Shown one piece after another: positions 40,285-43,004 of a DNA stretch of 43,004 nucleotides; positions within the stretch are counted from its first letter, which is position 1; each line of letters starts with the position of its first letter. The notes under the pieces were generated by a model that worked only from the letters and a program-made list of their open reading frames with translations, did not search any database and had not been told where the DNA came from. The DNA is taken from contig JANSYQ010000028.1 of NCBI GenBank assembly GCA_024742305.1, forward strand, positions 1 to 43,004. Direction: 5' to 3'. A program made the position numbers and the translations under genes. The DNA is from a bacterium. Its GTDB lineage: Bacteria > Bacteroidota > Bacteroidia > Flavobacteriales_D > Crocinitomicaceae.

Positions 40285-41369
40285 GAGTCTTTTTTATCAA
40301 TTTGAAGTCCCATGTAGAAGAATCCATTGTCCTTCTGAATCAATGACTTTGTCAGTTCCGATTCACTTTCAACACCTGAAATCATCTTATGGATTTTTCT
40401 AGGGACCATTAAGTTCCAATAGGCAATTCGAGCGTTGGAGGAACTGTTATCCACGATGTTTTGAGCGACTTGTTCAAATAAATCCATCGGCATATATTCG
40501 AAAATGTTGGAAAGATTGAATTTCGAAAAATTCTGATATTCTTCAAAGGCTTGTTCAGCCAATCCATTAAAAACCAAGAGACTGTCCAAATTGGATTTGA
40601 TTTTTTCGAAGTTTTCTTTTCGTGCGTAATGTGGCAGAAAGTCGCCGAATTCTCCTTTCATAATGAAATGAAGAAAGTAGTTGTTCTGTGCGTTGATATG
40701 ACTCAGGTGTGCTGCAGCTTGTCCTAAAATAAATTCCGAGACTACGACATCTACTTCTTTCAGAAAGGCAGGATCGCGCCCGAAGCGTCCCATTACAAAC
40801 TTGCTGAAAAACAGTTTGAACAAAAGTCTCCATCGGCGGTTGTTCCATTTTTTGTGGAAGAAGGCAGCTTGTTCTTCGGCCGTTTTTCCTTCAAAGAGTC
40901 GGTTCACGCGCTTTTTTGTGTGAACGAGAGGTAAAATCCTTCTCCGGAACAGGCGGAAGTACCGCTCAAACTTGCCTTGAAAAATTATTCCGTCGGTAAT
41001 TTCTTGCTCTCTCGATGACCAAAATACTTGTAACTCGTCTGAGAGGGCGGTCTTTACTTTTTCAAACAATTGTATTCTACGTGTGGAGGCTGCAAAGCCG
41101 AGAAACTCAAGAAACTCTTCGTATTCCAGCGTCGCAAAGGCTGCTTTTTTCAGTTCAATGAGATGCAACTGTATGGCATTGATGTCTACTGCAACCACTA
41201 TTTCCGGACCTTTTGAAAGTAGCGAAAAGCTATTGTCTCCCGCCGATCCAATGGAGAGTACGCGATCGCCGGAAGTGATGTTCAATCCTTCCAAAAGCAC
41301 GTCGGCATCTTCCCAGCAATTGGCGTAACGAATGTAGTCGTGTTGCACGTTGTTTAACTGTTCTTTCAT
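40281..41369 (-). CDS. BtaA/DUF3419-like 3-amino-3-carboxypropyl transferase
   Basis: I chose the ATG at 41369; an in-frame TTG at 41390 would overlap the previous gene by 11 bp. The 362-aa protein has the DUF3419 pattern: YIRYANCWEDADVLL, a SAM-binding loop DRVLSIGSAGDNSFSLL, VAVDINAIQLHLIELK and a C-terminal IFEYMP(M)D strand-helix with an AYWNLMVPR end. In Rhodobacter, BtaA moves the 3-amino-3-carboxypropyl group of SAM onto diacylglycerol to give a homoserine lipid. No BtaB methyltransferase is in the operon, so the product, if this chemistry applies, would stay unmethylated or be modified otherwise, for example by N-acylation. Confidence 0.85.
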   Translation of the reverse strand: MKEQLNNVQHDYIRYANCWEDADVLLEGLNITSGDRVLSIGSAGDNSFSLLSKGPEIVVAVDINAIQLHLIELKKAAFATLEYEEFLEFLGFAASTRRIQLFEKVKTALSDELQVFWSSREQEITDGIIFQGKFERYFRLFRRRILPLVHTKKRVNRLFEGKTAEEQAAFFHKKWNNRRWRLLFKLFFSKFVMGRFGRDPAFLKEVDVVVSEFILGQAAAHLSHINAQNNYFLHFIMKGEFGDFLPHYARKENFEKIKSNLDSLLVFNGLAEQAFEEYQNFSKFNLSNIFEYMPMDLFEQVAQNIVDNSSSNARIAYWNLMVPRKIHKMISGVESESELTKSLIQKDNGFFYMGLQIDKKDS

Positions 41370-41379
41370 AGCTTCGTTG

Positions 41380-43004
41380 TTATTTCTCAACCACTTTAAT
41401 TTCTCCTGTGCTTCCGTCCATAATTACTTCATTTCCGGATTTCAGCGTACGTAATAGTCCGGTTACGCTGACAATGCATGGAATTCCCATCTCTCTAGAA
41501 ACGATGGCAGAATGGCTAAGCAAACTACCGCGTTCTACAATGATGGCAGAGGCCGTGGGAAAGAGGGTTACCCAACCGGGATCGGTACTAGAAGTGACCA
41601 AAATGTCTCCGTTCAAGGAATCTATTTCGTTCGGATCTTTTACTACACGAACTTTTGCCTGAACACGACCCGGACAACAGCCAATTCCTGATAAATCGCC
41701 TTCGATAGGTTCCATTTTCTCGGTTGAATAAATGTACTCGTCAGAAAAATTATTTCCATAAGTGAAGAATCGTTCCTCAGGATCACGTTGTTCTTGGTAT
41801 TCGGCAAACTCCGCTTTTCGCGCAGAAATAGTTGCTTTGATATCGTCCGGTAGAGGAGACTTTTGTAGTTGAAGAATTTCATCCAGTTCCAAGTAGAATA
41901 CATCTCTTGGATGATCAATACTGCCATCGCTTGCCAAACGTTCGCCAAGGTGTGAAAACATGGTTCGGACCATTCCAAATCCGCGGGTACGTTCGTAGCG
42001 CAAATTTTCGCGGTTGCTCACCAAATCCCGTGCTTTTTTCAATGCATATCGGAACCACCAACGCTTGATTGGCTTTCCTTTTAGTTTGGCATTCATGCGT
42101 TCTTCAGCATCTTGGCGCAACGTATCTTCAATGTTTTCGGTCCCATGTCGTTCCGTAATTCCTTGCTCTACATACGATTTGATTACCTTAATGAACAAGG
42201 TAGGATCTTGACCGTGGGAAATAGTTTCCAACTTCAATTCCCCCACACAGCGATTGCCAAATAAATGAATGTAGGTATCAATTTCTTCCTTGATTTTGGG
42301 GAACTGTCCATCCGACAGAGCAGACCAAATATCCTTCGGATTGTTCTCTGTGAACAATGCCTTACATTCTTTATCAGCAGAAATATTACGCGAAATGGAC
42401 ATACTGCGGTGAATCGGCTCCACCGAAATAATGTCCTGACTTCCACAAAGTAGATCGTTATGAATATTCGGTTCTTCAGGACACCATTTGCTGGTTTGTT
42501 TTTGTAAAATTCCAAACCAAATCATCGCGAAGAAATCATTGATCAACGGTGCTTTCCACTTGAGCAGTAAAGTTTGTTCAAATCGGGCGTAATGTGATGC
42601 GATTTCCTGCGGAGTCATTTGGCTGTAATCCATAGCTTGGTACTCCGACATAATGGTTTCCAATTGTGCGAGGAAACGATCGCGTTCTTTGGGTAACCGT
42701 CGCTGCAGTCGAATCATTTTGAAAAGCATTCCAACGATACGCATTCGTGCCAACCCCTTACTCATTTGATAATCTTCCTTCAGTTCAAAACGCTCTTTTA
42801 CGCCCATCATGTTTTCCATGAACTCAGCATTGATGGAGTAGCCCGGAAGCATTGCGAGCATTTTGTACCAACTGAGCAAATTGTAGTAGACACGCCCACG
42901 AACCAGTCCAAGCGTGTTGGCAAAAACGTCCTTGTGCCGATCTATTTCGTGCTCCTTGACACCAAGCAGACCTACAAATTGGCGGTACACCATTTCGTAC
43001 ATCT
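41380..43004 (-). CDS. PEP-synthase-like phosphotransferase, C-terminal part (5' truncated by window edge)
   Basis: The frame runs off the window; the ATG at 43002 looks internal because the following text (GRVYYNLLSWYKMLAMLPG) matches the middle of pyruvate-phosphate dikinase / PEP-synthase-like proteins, so an ATP-grasp domain probably lies upstream. The visible 541 residues end with a swivelling phosphohistidine domain: VTSSTDPGWVTLFPTA, then RGSLLSHSAIVSREMGIPC with the likely phospho-His at codon 41512-41514. Such enzymes pass the beta-phosphate of ATP via His to a small substrate or antibiotic. It is the first visible gene of the operon, 10 bp before the BtaA-like ATG. Confidence 0.85.
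   Translation of the reverse strand, partial: MYEMVYRQFVGLLGVKEHEIDRHKDVFANTLGLVRGRVYYNLLSWYKMLAMLPGYSINAEFMENMMGVKERFELKEDYQMSKGLARMRIVGMLFKMIRLQRRLPKERDRFLAQLETIMSEYQAMDYSQMTPQEIASHYARFEQTLLLKWKAPLINDFFAMIWFGILQKQTSKWCPEEPNIHNDLLCGSQDIISVEPIHRSMSISRNISADKECKALFTENNPKDIWSALSDGQFPKIKEEIDTYIHLFGNRCVGELKLETISHGQDPTLFIKVIKSYVEQGITERHGTENIEDTLRQDAEERMNAKLKGKPIKRWWFRYALKKARDLVSNRENLRYERTRGFGMVRTMFSHLGERLASDGSIDHPRDVFYLELDEILQLQKSPLPDDIKATISARKAEFAEYQEQRDPEERFFTYGNNFSDEYIYSTEKMEPIEGDLSGIGCCPGRVQAKVRVVKDPNEIDSLNGDILVTSSTDPGWVTLFPTASAIIVERGSLLSHSAIVSREMGIPCIVSVTGLLRTLKSGNEVIMDGSTGEIKVVEK

Overview
The window looks like chromosomal DNA from a member of the Bacteroidota, most likely Flavobacteriales-like. 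Four secreted proteins carry C-terminal type IX secretion (T9SS, Por) sorting domains. The regulators are a reg_prop/Y_Y_Y histidine kinase and a LytTR response regulator. Promoter-like sites fit the Bacteroidota TAnnTTTG -7 box, Shine-Dalgarno sequences are weak, and several genes start with TTG or GTG. Families restricted to or typical of the phylum (DUF3127, DUF4296, choice-of-anchor B) are present. No rRNA, CRISPR array, integrase or transposase is visible. There is one tRNA gene, tRNA-Leu(UAG).

Layout. (1) 1-18.4 kb: the 3' part of a bacterial alpha-2-macroglobulin gene lies at the left edge and pbpC (penicillin-binding protein 1C) at 16.1-18.4 kb, in the usual order and orientation but about 13.8 kb apart. 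Between them are an RsiV-like lipoprotein, two large T9SS cargo proteins, a 47-aa small ORF overlapping a phosphodiesterase-TPR-sulfotransferase fusion gene, and a histidine kinase / LytTR regulator / secreted protein operon. A similar hairpin-bearing repeat follows both the alpha-2-macroglobulin and the pbpC gene. (2) 18.4-22.6 kb: a repeat-rich intergenic segment, a choice-of-anchor B T9SS protein, and an overlapping operon of polyprenol-phosphate mannosyltransferase-like GT2, dihydroorotase-like amidohydrolase and DUF4296 lipoprotein. (3) 22.7-31.2 kb: small membrane proteins, a YdeI-like protein, ruvC, a flippase-like protein with a membrane GT2, a DUF3127 protein ending in an SSB-like acidic tip, a flavin reductase-like protein and a secreted GH39-like glycoside hydrolase. 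(4) 31.2-37.1 kb: tRNA-Leu with a structured leader, trigger factor, a surface protein with about 29 short repeats and an S74 chaperone domain, a small secreted protein and a methyltransferase.

(5) 37.1-43.0 kb, minus strand: a compact run of five genes, most of them overlapping by 4-8 bp: PEP-synthase-like phosphotransferase (cut by the window edge), BtaA/DUF3419-like aminocarboxypropyl transferase, SEC59/DGK1/VTE5-like lipid kinase, GNAT-like acyltransferase and OleC-like acyl-adenylate ligase. The combination (lipid alcohol kinase, SAM-derived head group donor, acyl activation, N/O-acyl transfer, phosphoryl transfer from ATP/PEP chemistry) reads as a lipid or lipid-like metabolite pathway that I do not recognise as described. 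It is the best candidate in the window for an uncharacterised system. All functional statements come from reading protein motifs by eye; no database search was run.
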